A stretch of DNA of 9,517 nt from positions 1 through 9,517 of the forward strand of contig JAOZSY010000095.1 in NCBI GenBank assembly GCA_029939445.1, written 5' to 3'. Within the stretch, counting starts at the first letter, position 1, and the number at the start of each line of letters is the position of its first letter. Below, in pieces: positions 1 to 7,511 of the stretch. The stretch comes from Bacteroidales bacterium (GTDB taxonomy: Bacteria; Bacteroidota; Bacteroidia; Bacteroidales; UBA1556). Position numbers and translations under genes: made by a program. Below the pieces are notes generated by a model, which was not told the origin of the DNA, made no database searches, and worked only from the letters and a program-made list of their open reading frames with translations.

Positions 1-35
1 AAAAGCCCTAAAGAAATTAAATTCTTAGGGCTTTT
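1..35 (-). terminator. Intrinsic terminator after yidC
   Basis: Arms at 1-15 and 21-35 (AAAAGCCCTAAAGAA / ATTCTTAGGGCTTTT) pair over about 14 bp with one bulged A and a loop of about 5 nt. It begins 21 nt past the yidC stop codon on the minus strand. The run of T on the minus strand is built into the stem, and because the window starts here, a longer T-tract cannot be seen. The near symmetry means it could also stop a converging plus-strand transcript from the left. Confidence 0.75.
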
Positions 36-56
36 GATATATTGCTAAAAGAAATA

Positions 57-2018
57 CTATTTCTTTTGTTGATATCCTTTTTGTTTAGCCATTTCTTCAA
101 TTTTAGATTGAAATTTTGACTTCTTAGTAGGCTTCTTCTTATTTGCTTCTAACTTAGATCGTATTTCGTCTTCATTAACACAGCGACGCATAAGATACAT
201 TTGACTAAAAGTAATAACGTTGGCTAAGAAATAGTAATAACTTAGTCCTGAAGCGTAATTATTAAAGAATCCTAAGAACATAATTGGCATCAAATACATC
301 ATGGTTTTCATACCGGGCATTTGTTGCGATGAGCTCATCATCTGATTATTCATCTTAGTATAGAAGATAGTAGATACTGTCATCAATAGAGTGAATAAAC
401 TTATGTGATTACCATAGAATGTACTAAGTAATGGAATTTGTGCAGACCATTCAAATATTGAATCGTAAGCAGAAAGGTCATCTGCCCAAAGGAAACTTTG
501 CTGACGCAACTCTATAGCCGCAGGAAAGAAGCGGAATAAAGCAAAAAGAATAGGCATCTGCAATAACATTGGTACACAACCTGCCATAGGATTAACTCCA
601 GCTTTTTTGTATAACGACATTGTTGCTTGTTGCTTCTTCACTGAGTCATCCTTATTAGGATATTTCTTTCCCAATTCATCAATCTCAGGTTTTAGAACTC
701 TCATTTTTGCCGACGACATATATGTTTTATATGCAATAGGGAAGAGTACAATTTTTAGTAGAATTGTAAGAACAAGGATAATAATACCATAATTCCACCC
801 AAAGCCACTTAAAAAATTAAAAACAGGGATAGTTACAAACCTATTGATCCAATGAAGAATAAATATTCCCCATCCAAGTGGAATTTGGCGTTCCAAATCT
901 AGATTGTATTTACGAAGTATATCGTATTTATTAGGCCCCATATACATATGCATTGGAACTGACTGAAAATCTGAATTACTAGAAAGAGGGATGCTTATAT
1001 CAGCACGCATACTCTTTAAAAACTTAGGGTTGCTAGGAGATTCATCACCTTTTTGAACAATCTCAGCTTTAGCAAAATGATCTTCTGCAATAATTGTAAA
1101 TGCAAAGAATTGTTGTTTGAAAGAAATCCACTTTACTTTAGTAGAAAGAGATTCTTTTTCTTCATCAATAGATGTTAATGATAGCTCGTCTACACTTTCG
1201 TCCTCTCCTTGATAGCGATATAAGATACCTGTTTGCTTAGCTTCCTGTATTGCATCTTTTTCCTGAGTCATCATATTCATATTCAAATATAATGGGATAT
1301 CATTATATCCAGGAGCAACATAATTAGCCATGCCTTGCATATTAAGATTATAATCAATCATATAATCATCACCAGTAATTGTGTATGCAAATTCTAAGTA
1401 TTTATCTTTAAGGATATTTCCATTATCATCATTAGGATATATGCGCATAGCAAAACTATATGTCTCACCATCTTTTACAAATACGCTATCTTCTAAATCG
1501 TCACCGTCTTTTACAATAGGTTGAAAATACAATGATTTTGTTTCCACTTGCTTATCATTAAGTCTATAGCTTATACTAGCAGTATTTTTATCAAAAAGCA
1601 CTAGTGGGAGGCTGTCGTATGTATGATAGTCTTTTAGTTCGGCATAAGTAATATTACCACCTTTTGTAGATATTCTTAGCTTTATTTTATTGTTTTCAAT
1701 TGTATATTCTTTCTCTTCGCCCTTACTAACTGCTGCATAACTACCAAACTTCTGTATTTGCATTTTGTTAAGAGAAGTGTCATCAGTTACGGGTTCTGCA
1801 ATGGTATTCTGTTGTTCAACATCATCAGCAGCTTTCATCATTTTGCGATCAGTTTCTGCAATTCTTGATTGCTCTTTCTGAATTTCGCGTAATGAATCTT
1901 GACTTGCCAATTCTTTTTGTTGTTGTGCAATCTCTTGTTCAGAAGGCGCCACATACCATGAGTAGCCTACCAAAATCAAGAAAATAAAAAAGAAACCTAG
2001 TATCGTATCTTTATTCAT
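57..2018 (-). CDS. yidC: Membrane protein insertase YidC
   Basis: YidC/Oxa1-family insertase, which inserts proteins into the inner membrane alone or with SecYEG. The 653-residue protein has an N-terminal membrane anchor (about residues 5-23), a Gln/Glu-rich linker (27-75), a large periplasmic domain (about 90-375) and the conserved insertase core. The core shows GWNYGIIILVLTILLK (407-422), AKMRVLKPEI (437-446), NPMAGCVPMLLQMPI (476-490) and the ELRQQSF...DLSAYD segment (503-519). The later membrane helices run to about 610 and are followed by a Lys-rich cytoplasmic tail (613-653), a feature known in other YidC proteins to contact the ribosome. The hydrophilic-groove position that is Arg in E. 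coli YidC (R366) aligns with Lys422. The start is set by the anchor and by a TACCTTTG promoter about 80 nt upstream. It is co-directional with the locus upstream but separated by 147 bp, so it is probably its own transcription unit. Identification is secure. Confidence 0.97.
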   Translation of the reverse strand: MNKDTILGFFFIFLILVGYSWYVAPSEQEIAQQQKELASQDSLREIQKEQSRIAETDRKMMKAADDVEQQNTIAEPVTDDTSLNKMQIQKFGSYAAVSKGEEKEYTIENNKIKLRISTKGGNITYAELKDYHTYDSLPLVLFDKNTASISYRLNDKQVETKSLYFQPIVKDGDDLEDSVFVKDGETYSFAMRIYPNDDNGNILKDKYLEFAYTITGDDYMIDYNLNMQGMANYVAPGYNDIPLYLNMNMMTQEKDAIQEAKQTGILYRYQGEDESVDELSLTSIDEEKESLSTKVKWISFKQQFFAFTIIAEDHFAKAEIVQKGDESPSNPKFLKSMRADISIPLSSNSDFQSVPMHMYMGPNKYDILRKYNLDLERQIPLGWGIFILHWINRFVTIPVFNFLSGFGWNYGIIILVLTILLKIVLFPIAYKTYMSSAKMRVLKPEIDELGKKYPNKDDSVKKQQATMSLYKKAGVNPMAGCVPMLLQMPILFALFRFFPAAIELRQQSFLWADDLSAYDSIFEWSAQIPLLSTFYGNHISLFTLLMTVSTIFYTKMNNQMMSSSQQMPGMKTMMYLMPIMFLGFFNNYASGLSYYYFLANVITFSQMYLMRRCVNEDEIRSKLEANKKKPTKKSKFQSKIEEMAKQKGYQQKK

Positions 2019-2097
2019 AATTTATATTGTTTTATTCTAATTAATGTATTCAATAAATAGATCAATACATTTCTAATATGCCTATTTTTTGCGAGTG

Positions 2098-2105
2098 CAA
2101 AGGTA
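2098..2105 (-). promoter_or_regulatory. Bacteroidota-type -7 promoter element for yidC
   Basis: The minus strand reads TACCTTTG followed by CACTCGC, an exact match to the TAnnTTTG -7 element used by the Bacteroidota primary sigma factor. It lies 80 nt upstream of the yidC ATG, giving a leader of about 70 nt. I see no good TTG/TTTG -33 element 17-23 nt further upstream. No strong intrinsic terminator is visible between the K+ channel gene and this promoter, so some readthrough from the upstream locus is possible. Confidence 0.65.
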
Positions 2106-2165
2106 GGCTATTTATGAGTAATTTTTATAATTATTTGGCTAAGAAAAATTGATTGATTTAGCTTG

Positions 2166-3221
2166 TTAATAACGCCTTCCTTCTTTTACTCCAAATGTGC
2201 TCTCAACTTGCTTTTTGCTATTACCATCCGAAATAATAAGGATATAATCACCTTTATTAATAGTGGTATCGTCTTTAGGGTTTTTATGAAGAATCCTCTT
2301 TCCACTAACATTACTGCTAAGGCCTAATACAATAGCATTAAGTTCTTTTTTTGCAGCAATAAATACATCTATATATTTCATTCCTAAATACGGATTTGTA
2401 GCCGTAACTTCGTATTGTAGAAAGTCAAATTCATCATCTATATCTGAAGTTGCAATTATGTCTTCTGTAAACTCAGCCACATCGGGTTCAAAAATATAAC
2501 TAGCAACAAGTTTTGATGCGATCTCATTCTTGGAAATAACATATGTTGTGCCTATGGTTTTATAAGTTTCTTTAAGGTCAGGGTTGTTTAATGATACTAC
2601 ATAATTAATATCCGGAAAGTGTTTCTTTAGATTTACCAAATAAACTAAAGTGTCGGTGTCGCTATTAAAATTAACAAATAAAGTTGAAGCTTTATCAACA
2701 TTAGCCTTCTTTATTTCTTCAAAATTTTTATAATCGGAGAAAAGAACAAATAAGTTATCATCGGAATAAGTATTGCTAATAATATCAACATCTTTCTTTT
2801 TGTCAGTAATAATAGCAACTTTACTATTTGCTTTAATTATCTGTTCTACAACATATTGTCCAAAAGTATTCCATCCGAATATTACAAAATGATTTTCGAA
2901 ATTTGTTCCAAAATGTCCGTTCTTTTTAAGTTCCATATGATTTTGAATTTTATTTGTTAATCTACTAATGAAAAAACCTAATACGCCAAGGCTTGAAATC
3001 ACAAAAAATAATGATATAATTTTGCCTCCTTGTGTAACCGGAAAATAGTCGCCATAACCTACCGTAGTAAGAGTTATAATGGCATACCATAATACATCAC
3101 TAATGCTTTTGATACTCCCTGTTTCATCACCTTTTTCAAAGCTTAATAATAGCCACGAAAACATGATGAATAATAGAAATCCAATTATGGTGATTATTAA
3201 ATTTGTTTTTTTAGAAAACAT
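2166..3221 (-). CDS. Two-TM potassium channel with RCK (TrkA-N/TrkA-C) domain
   Basis: K+ channel subunit of the MthK-like 2TM-RCK architecture, 351 residues. TM1 spans about 8-27. The pore helix and selectivity filter TTVGYGD are at 52-58, and TM2 is about 67-87. The cytoplasmic RCK N-domain follows (about 110-245): HFVIFGWNTFG (111-121) supplies a Rossmann-type glycine turn, here GWNTFG. An RCK C-domain (TrkA_C) at about 265-333 has the typical ending GDYILIISDG (324-333). The exact K+ filter makes K+ selectivity very likely. The gating ligand (Ca2+, nucleotide or other) cannot be read from sequence. The start codon is 3 nt after the stop of the S-adenosylmethionine decarboxylase gene, so the two are almost certainly co-transcribed and probably translationally coupled. 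It is the last gene of the locus. A K+ channel downstream of polyamine genes is notable because polyamines are classic blockers of some K+ channels, although such gating here is only inference. Confidence 0.93.
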   Translation of the reverse strand: MFSKKTNLIITIIGFLLFIMFSWLLLSFEKGDETGSIKSISDVLWYAIITLTTVGYGDYFPVTQGGKIISLFFVISSLGVLGFFISRLTNKIQNHMELKKNGHFGTNFENHFVIFGWNTFGQYVVEQIIKANSKVAIITDKKKDVDIISNTYSDDNLFVLFSDYKNFEEIKKANVDKASTLFVNFNSDTDTLVYLVNLKKHFPDINYVVSLNNPDLKETYKTIGTTYVISKNEIASKLVASYIFEPDVAEFTEDIIATSDIDDEFDFLQYEVTATNPYLGMKYIDVFIAAKKELNAIVLGLSSNVSGKRILHKNPKDDTTINKGDYILIISDGNSKKQVESTFGVKEGRRY

Positions 3222-3224
3222 AAA

Positions 3225-3557
3225 TTATGGTTTTGTTATTTGCTGTTTTGCTGATTTTGATTCCAACCCCTTCTCCTTAATCCAAGAATTTATTTTTGCT
3301 ATAAAGCTCTGATTATTTATCTCATTACAACTGCTTAATTCAATATATGATTTATTTTCTTCTGGGAATGTGTGCAATGCTAGATGACTTTCTGCTAATA
3401 GCCATAAGCAGGTATAGCCCTGTGGAGAAAAATTGTGTTCTACAAAATTAAGAACTTTATAATCAGACTTATGCAAAAGTTCATTGAGAATAGGGACTAA
3501 TTTTTTAGGCTCAATTTCATTAATCCATATTTTATAATTATATATTATTGCTTTCAT
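3225..3557 (-). CDS. speD: S-adenosylmethionine decarboxylase proenzyme (bacterial/archaeal class 1 type)
   Basis: Pyruvoyl-dependent enzyme that decarboxylates S-adenosylmethionine to supply the aminopropyl donor for polyamine synthesis. The 110-residue protein carries the self-cleavage site AESHLALHTFPE. Glu56-Ser57 is the expected cleavage pair, with Ser57 becoming the pyruvoyl group. His62 lies 5 residues after that Ser and Cys77 lies 20 after it, the same spacing as Ser63, His68 and Cys83 of the Thermotoga maritima enzyme. A Thr eight residues before the Ser matches the family's Ser/Thr at that place. The processing and catalytic residues are therefore intact. The protein is slightly short and lacks the clear N-terminal G-x-H motif common in stand-alone SpeD, so it may be a dedicated paralogue. 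It starts 15 nt after the aminopropyltransferase stop and ends 3 nt before the K+ channel start. The product would be used directly by the neighbouring membrane synthase. Confidence 0.92.
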   Translation of the reverse strand: MKAIIYNYKIWINEIEPKKLVPILNELLHKSDYKVLNFVEHNFSPQGYTCLWLLAESHLALHTFPEENKSYIELSSCNEINNQSFIAKINSWIKEKGLESKSAKQQITKP

Positions 3558-3572
3558 TTTCTTAAATAATCG

Positions 3573-5108
3573 TTAATATAAATCCCAATTTCCATCCAGA
3601 TAATATTTATAAAGTACGGGGTCGTGAATTTTATTAATTTTTACAGAATCTATTGTATTAGGATATATATTCTTACCAAAAGAAGTCATTAATTGCATCG
3701 ATTCATTATTTATCCACTCTGTTTCTATATCTACAAAACTAATACTTTTAGCTTCTTGCAGCAGTTTTTCTTTACTTATATTTTTTGCTCCTAATATCCA
3801 ACCCCATTCTCCTAAAGTAATAATATGATTGTGCATAGCAAGAGTTGCAAACCCAGCTTCGTCCATGCTTTTATCAATACAACGAAAAGCATTTGTTGCA
3901 AAATATGGGCTTCCTGCTTGAGTAATCATTAAGCCGTTTTTACGAAGATGCTTATTACATAATTGGTAAAATTCATAAGAATATAATCTACCAAGCTCCA
4001 CTGTGCGTGGATCGGGCAAATCAACTATTATTACATCATAATACTCATTAGTAGTATCTAAATATTGGTATCCATCCTGATTTATAATTTTTACCTTAGA
4101 ATTATGAAATGATGATTTATTCATTTTGCGAAGAATCTCATTATTCATTCCCAAATTAGTCATTGCAGGGTCTAAATCTACCAAAGTGATATTCTTTACT
4201 GAATTATATTTTAATATTTCGCGAACAGCACAACCGTCTCCACCTCCCATAACCAAAATACTTTGAGGATACTTTGCTAGTTTCATAATTGGGTGCACAA
4301 TAGGTTCATGGTACATTACTTCATCTAACGAGCTAAGCTGGTGATTACCATTAAGATATAGCCAGTGATTATTTTTCCATTTTGTAATCACAATCTTCTG
4401 ATACTGCGATTGCTCTTGATATACTATTAAGTCTTTATATTTATGCTGCTCTCCAAATAAAATAATAGGCTTCGCAAAAATAGCTCCTATTATTATTAAT
4501 GAAATAACTCCAATAGCAGATATATTAAGTATTTTTCTAAGGCTACCAAGTCCATCTTTGAGAAAAAACATTAGCATAATGGCAATAATAAGATTTACCA
4601 TTCCAAGCACAAAAGGTGTATATGTTAAGCCAAGATAGGGTAGGCCTATAAAAGCAAAAAATACTCCTCCCAGAAGGCTTCCATAATAATCTTTTTCAAT
4701 TACTGAGGATACATTTATTTGTAGTTTCTCAAATTCATCATTTAAGCGTATCACAATGGGAATTTCCATTCCAATAAAGATTCCAATTATTATACTTAGT
4801 GAATAGATTACAAAACCAGCATATTCAGATAATGCTGCCGTAGTATATGCTAACACAGAAGTATAGGAAACAAATATTGAAAGAGCAAATTCAATAATAA
4901 TAAACTTCGCCAATAAATTACCTTCGATATGCCTTGTAAATCTACTGCCAAGTCCCATGGAGAACATCATTACAGAAATAATCATAGTCCACTGCACAAC
5001 AGAGTTTCCCAAAAGGTATGTTGCTAAAGTGCCTAGTATATATTCTGCAACAATTCCTGAAAGGCCTGTAGCAAAAAGGGCTAATTTTAGAATATTAGAT
5101 TTAAGCAT
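3573..5108 (-). CDS. speE: Membrane-anchored polyamine aminopropyltransferase (spermidine synthase family)
   Basis: Transfers an aminopropyl group from decarboxylated S-adenosylmethionine to an amine, classically putrescine to give spermidine. The 511-residue protein has about seven membrane helices in residues 8-213, then a cytosolic SpeE-type domain (about 225-445). The conserved elements are in order: QYQKI (235-239), LNGNHQLSSLDE (252-263), YHEPIVHP (266-273), the nucleotide-binding loop GGGDG (288-292), VDLDP (310-314), QDG (344-346) and the acidic loop DLPDP (363-367). Soluble SpeE usually has D-S/T-x-D-P in the last loop; both Asp residues are kept here, but Leu-Pro fills the middle. 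The domain is followed by a short C-terminal extension (about 445-511). The ATG directly follows the TAA of the DUF350 gene with no spacer (TAAATG), a strong sign of coupled translation. The class is certain, but the true acceptor is not: no ornithine or arginine decarboxylase lies in the window. Confidence 0.92.
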   Translation of the reverse strand: MLKSNILKLALFATGLSGIVAEYILGTLATYLLGNSVVQWTMIISVMMFSMGLGSRFTRHIEGNLLAKFIIIEFALSIFVSYTSVLAYTTAALSEYAGFVIYSLSIIIGIFIGMEIPIVIRLNDEFEKLQINVSSVIEKDYYGSLLGGVFFAFIGLPYLGLTYTPFVLGMVNLIIAIMLMFFLKDGLGSLRKILNISAIGVISLIIIGAIFAKPIILFGEQHKYKDLIVYQEQSQYQKIVITKWKNNHWLYLNGNHQLSSLDEVMYHEPIVHPIMKLAKYPQSILVMGGGDGCAVREILKYNSVKNITLVDLDPAMTNLGMNNEILRKMNKSSFHNSKVKIINQDGYQYLDTTNEYYDVIIVDLPDPRTVELGRLYSYEFYQLCNKHLRKNGLMITQAGSPYFATNAFRCIDKSMDEAGFATLAMHNHIITLGEWGWILGAKNISKEKLLQEAKSISFVDIETEWINNESMQLMTSFGKNIYPNTIDSVKINKIHDPVLYKYYLDGNWDLY

Positions 5109-5975
5109 TTATAGTGACCATGTTATTAGTATTGAACCACCAATATATGCAAAGGCTTCAATGATTCCTGCGCCTACATTTGGTTTCTCTTGATTTATTA
5201 ATTCGTCAGTAAGTTTTTGCCCTGGCAATAGAACTTTGTCTGCTATAAATCGTGTTATTATTAAAAATACAAAGCCAATTATTACATAAGCTGCAATCTT
5301 TGTAAGAGAGCTTGTCCAATCAATAAAATCGCCCATTAAGCTAAATCTAATAAGGTTTGCAATGGCTATTATAGCACCTGCAAAACCAACACCCACGGCT
5401 ACATTGTCTTTTTCTATTTGTTCGTGTACATCAAAAGATGTTATAAGGTTATAAACCCAGGCAGTTAAAATCATTATTGCCTGACCTATTAACCAAAAAG
5501 CTACCGATGTGAATACTCCAAATGCTAAATAGTCAGTCTCGCCACTTACCGAACCATAAATAATAAGCCCCGCAGCAATAGCACTTGCGCCTTCAATAGC
5601 ACCAGTGCCTTCATTTTTGTCTTCTATTATCTCTTTTCTAACATCAAATTTATTAAGGATTAATTTATCATTAATAATTGTAGAAATATTTAGAAGAATA
5701 ATAGCTAAAGATCCATAAACAACAATATCAATAAGGTCTATTATAAGTCCGTGAGATGGGCCAACAATAGCACTTCCTATGGCAATTAGTAAGCCGATAA
5801 AATAGCCGGTATGAGCAATAGCAAAAGCTAGGTTATCCTTTATAACTAATTCGTTTTTGACATTAATTTTCGGATGAAATAATTGGTAAATATATTTACC
5901 AATTACAAACATTATAAATGTAACTATCATATAAATAGCTGGTTCTAATATGTAATCTATATTTGTATCAGTCAT
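5109..5975 (-). CDS. DUF350 (YjfL-type) integral membrane protein, duplicated
   Basis: Inner-membrane protein of the DUF350 family (E. coli YjfL type), 288 residues. It consists of about eight membrane helices made from repeated two-helix units. Two halves can be matched: KDNLAFAIAHTGYFIGLLIA (47-66) corresponds to KDNVAVGVGFAGAIIAIANL (189-208). The segments rich in Gly/Ala after a charged loop (NEGTGAIEGASAIAAGLIIYG, split around 121-141, and the C-terminal one near 266-283) also correspond. Single-unit members are about 130 residues, so this looks like an internal duplication. The biochemical function of the family is unknown. In E. coli a DUF350 gene sits beside a PspA-like gene and an ATP-grasp amidoligase gene. 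Here the stop codon touches the start of the membrane aminopropyltransferase, suggesting a physical complex of the two membrane proteins (inference). A gap of 44 nt separates it from the lipoprotein gene upstream. Confidence 0.88.
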   Translation of the reverse strand: MTDTNIDYILEPAIYMIVTFIMFVIGKYIYQLFHPKINVKNELVIKDNLAFAIAHTGYFIGLLIAIGSAIVGPSHGLIIDLIDIVVYGSLAIILLNISTIINDKLILNKFDVRKEIIEDKNEGTGAIEGASAIAAGLIIYGSVSGETDYLAFGVFTSVAFWLIGQAIMILTAWVYNLITSFDVHEQIEKDNVAVGVGFAGAIIAIANLIRFSLMGDFIDWTSSLTKIAAYVIIGFVFLIITRFIADKVLLPGQKLTDELINQEKPNVGAGIIEAFAYIGGSILITWSL

Positions 5976-6019
5976 CTTATTTGCTTTTTATTAGTTTATT
6001 ACGAAAATTATATATGAAA

Positions 6020-6754
6020 TTATTTACCATAACTTCCAGATCTTGATCGGCTACGCGATTGGCTGTATCTTGATCGTGTACGCGATTTGGCGGCGGTGCT
6101 TTGGCTAACTCTATTTCTTACATTTTGTTTGAAAGAGGATGGTCTTTTATTCCATCGAGAGTTTGTTCTGCTTTTATTGTATGCGCTAGAAGTCCCATAG
6201 GTGCGAGCTCCGTTATTTCCATAATAGCCTTGGCGGCCATAATAATTGCTTCTGTAATTATTGTAATATCCATGCGAAACAGGGAACATACTCATTCTGA
6301 ACATATGACTCATAAACATATATTGCCCATAAAAAGCCCAAAAACTACCACCGCTACTATTGCGCTGCCAATTTCCATATTTTTCGTTACCAACATAATT
6401 TGAGTATCCAGCAGGCGATACAGCTTTAGTAACTACTCCGTCCTTTTTTGAGGCAACTTCCATTCCCATATCTTCCTGATGCTGCTTAAAAAACACATCG
6501 CTTACAACAAGCCAAGAAGTTGTTTCTGAGGTTACTGTGTCAATATCATCTTTTAATATCTGATATTGATGTTTGTATGCATTTTCATCCTCAAAATAAT
6601 CCATATCGTAAAGAATTATTACAAATGAATTCAAATTACTCATGTCTTTTATCATAATGTCTACAGGGTTCTTTACAAATTTCTTTGTATTAGAGCCACA
6701 TGAAGCCAATAATAATATGAGCAGTACAATTAAAGTAAATTTTAGTGTTTTCAT
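6020..6754 (-). CDS. Lipoprotein with SGGSFW motif and Arg/Ser-rich tail (distantly YgiB/YjfM DUF1190-like)
   Basis: Predicted lipoprotein of 244 residues. Residues 1-18 form a signal peptide with lipobox LLASC, making Cys19 the lipidated residue. No acidic residues follow the Cys, so the usual Bacteroidota surface-export signal is not evident and a periplasm-facing position is the simplest guess. Residues 25-110 look globular (mixed alpha/beta). A central motif, YVGNEKYGNWQRNSSGGSFW (120-139), leads into a Met/Phe-rich stretch (140-157) and a Tyr/Asn/Gly-rich part (161-186). The tail from about 190 is rich in Ser, Arg and Lys, ending in a near-repeat of nine residues (SRTRSRYSQ, SRSRSRSGS). 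The SGSFW-plus-hydrophobic pattern recalls YgiB of E. coli, whose gene also neighbours an ATP-grasp enzyme. I rate that link as moderate, because the motif order differs. The strongly basic tail may bind anionic envelope polymers such as lipopolysaccharide or nucleic acid. Function unknown. Confidence 0.82.
   Translation of the reverse strand: MKTLKFTLIVLLILLLASCGSNTKKFVKNPVDIMIKDMSNLNSFVIILYDMDYFEDENAYKHQYQILKDDIDTVTSETTSWLVVSDVFFKQHQEDMGMEVASKKDGVVTKAVSPAGYSNYVGNEKYGNWQRNSSGGSFWAFYGQYMFMSHMFRMSMFPVSHGYYNNYRSNYYGRQGYYGNNGARTYGTSSAYNKSRTNSRWNKRPSSFKQNVRNRVSQSTAAKSRTRSRYSQSRSRSRSGSYGK
6041..6087. repeat. 27-bp-period direct repeat encoding the Arg/Ser tail of the lipoprotein
   Basis: 6041-6060 and 6068-6087 match at 18 of 20 bases (TCTTGATCGgcTACGCGATT against TCTTGATCGtgTACGCGATT). 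The period of 27 bp keeps the frame and gives the nine-residue near-repeat at the protein's C-terminus. It may vary in copy number between strains by slippage. Confidence 0.7.
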
Positions 6755-6842
6755 ATATTAAAGTTATTTTTGTAATATTGTACAGTGTGCTGTTTATATA
6801 AAGACTTTTATAAATACCGTTATATTTTAATTATAATAGTAG

Positions 6843-7385
6843 TTATCGTGGTAGAATATTTGAAATCTCAAATTCTTTGATTATTATGCCTGCTGATGCT
6901 TCAAATTCTTTTTCATCCCACTGCTCAATACAAATATAAAGTTCTTCTTTTTCGTCATAATAGTCCCACGATACAAATTCATCCCAGTCGTTAGCATCTT
7001 TGCTAATATTTCTGAAATATCCTGGAGATTCTTTTTCTAAGTAGTACTTTTTATTTTTGTATATAATTTCACGAGGTGCTTCAGCAAATTTTATAATACT
7101 ATCAGCCACATCACTTTCTATACTTCTAAGTTTAATTTTATTAGTAAGTGTAATAGTTAAACTATCATCATCTTCAATGGAAAGATAGTGAGTTTTATTT
7201 CCATTACTAATTTTAAATTCTTTAGTGTAAAAGTTGTCACCCCAATCATATTCATACTCCTCAACTATTTCCCAAGTTTCTAGATTGTATTCAAAAACAA
7301 ATCCTTGAGCTAAATCTTCAACCGTAATATTATTAGGGTCGTAACTGGGTTTTCTTTTTTTCTTAAATCGGCTAAATAATCCCAT
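6843..7385 (-). CDS. DUF4178-domain protein
   Basis: A 180-residue predicted cytosolic protein. Residues 24-175 fit the DUF4178 pattern, a beta-rich domain: DLAQGFVFEYNLETWEIVEE (24-43), an EYDWGD turn (45-50), then YLSIEDDD (67-74) and a second half with WDEFVSWDYYDEKEELYICI (134-153). The function of the domain is not known; it recurs beside PspA-like and polyamine genes, and in position it replaces YjfK of the E. coli yjf cluster. The N-terminus MGLFSRFKKKRK is short, hydrophobic then strongly basic, and resembles the start of the neighbouring PspA (MGILNRIFK), so it could be a peripheral membrane-binding helix (inference). The body of the protein is very acidic. A gap of 148 bp with two inverted repeats precedes it and 88 bp follow before the lipoprotein gene, so its level may be set apart from PspA. 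Confidence 0.85.
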   Translation of the reverse strand: MGLFSRFKKKRKPSYDPNNITVEDLAQGFVFEYNLETWEIVEEYEYDWGDNFYTKEFKISNGNKTHYLSIEDDDSLTITLTNKIKLRSIESDVADSIIKFAEAPREIIYKNKKYYLEKESPGYFRNISKDANDWDEFVSWDYYDEKEELYICIEQWDEKEFEASAGIIIKEFEISNILPR

Positions 7386-7424
7386 AATTTAAACTATTAA
7401 TTGATAAAATTATAAAAGGACAAA

Positions 7425-7488
7425 TACTTATACTGATAAACTAAAACCATTTTAATATTAAACGATTCAATGTTTATCCGTATAAGTA
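7425..7488 (-). repeat. 17-bp inverted repeat with 30-nt loop between pspA and the DUF4178 gene
   Basis: Arms TACTTATACTGATAAAC (7425-7441) and GTTTATCCGTATAAGTA (7472-7488) are complementary at 16 of 17 positions. The loop holds a perfect 12-base palindrome, TTTAATATTAAA (7451-7462). On the minus-strand transcript the stem is followed by a U-rich stretch (TTTGTCCTTTT), so it could act as a partial terminator, an RNA processing or stability element, or a binding site for a dimeric regulator. The sequence does not decide which. Confidence 0.7.
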
Positions 7489-7511
7489 ATATGCTATCTT
7501 CTTATAAAATC

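Noticed and set aside
607..792. Plus-strand frame of 61 codons inside yidC
   Set aside because: Antisense to the conserved YidC insertase core, with no domain, promoter or partner; a shadow frame.
2106..2165. Terminator after the K+ channel gene
   Set aside because: Only a 5-bp GCTAA/TTAGC pairing with a long loop and no T-run in the right place was found.
3079..3312. Plus-strand frame of 77 codons over the channel/speD junction
   Set aside because: It runs across the start of the K+ channel gene and the end of speD on the opposite strand; composition is explained by those genes.
4957..5193. Plus-strand frame of 78 codons over the synthase/DUF350 junction
   Set aside because: Antisense to two well-supported membrane proteins; no family resemblance.
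6101..6403. Plus-strand frame of 100 codons in the lipoprotein gene
   Set aside because: The hydrophobic translation comes from reading the lipoprotein gene backwards; the minus-strand frame has a clear lipobox and motif.
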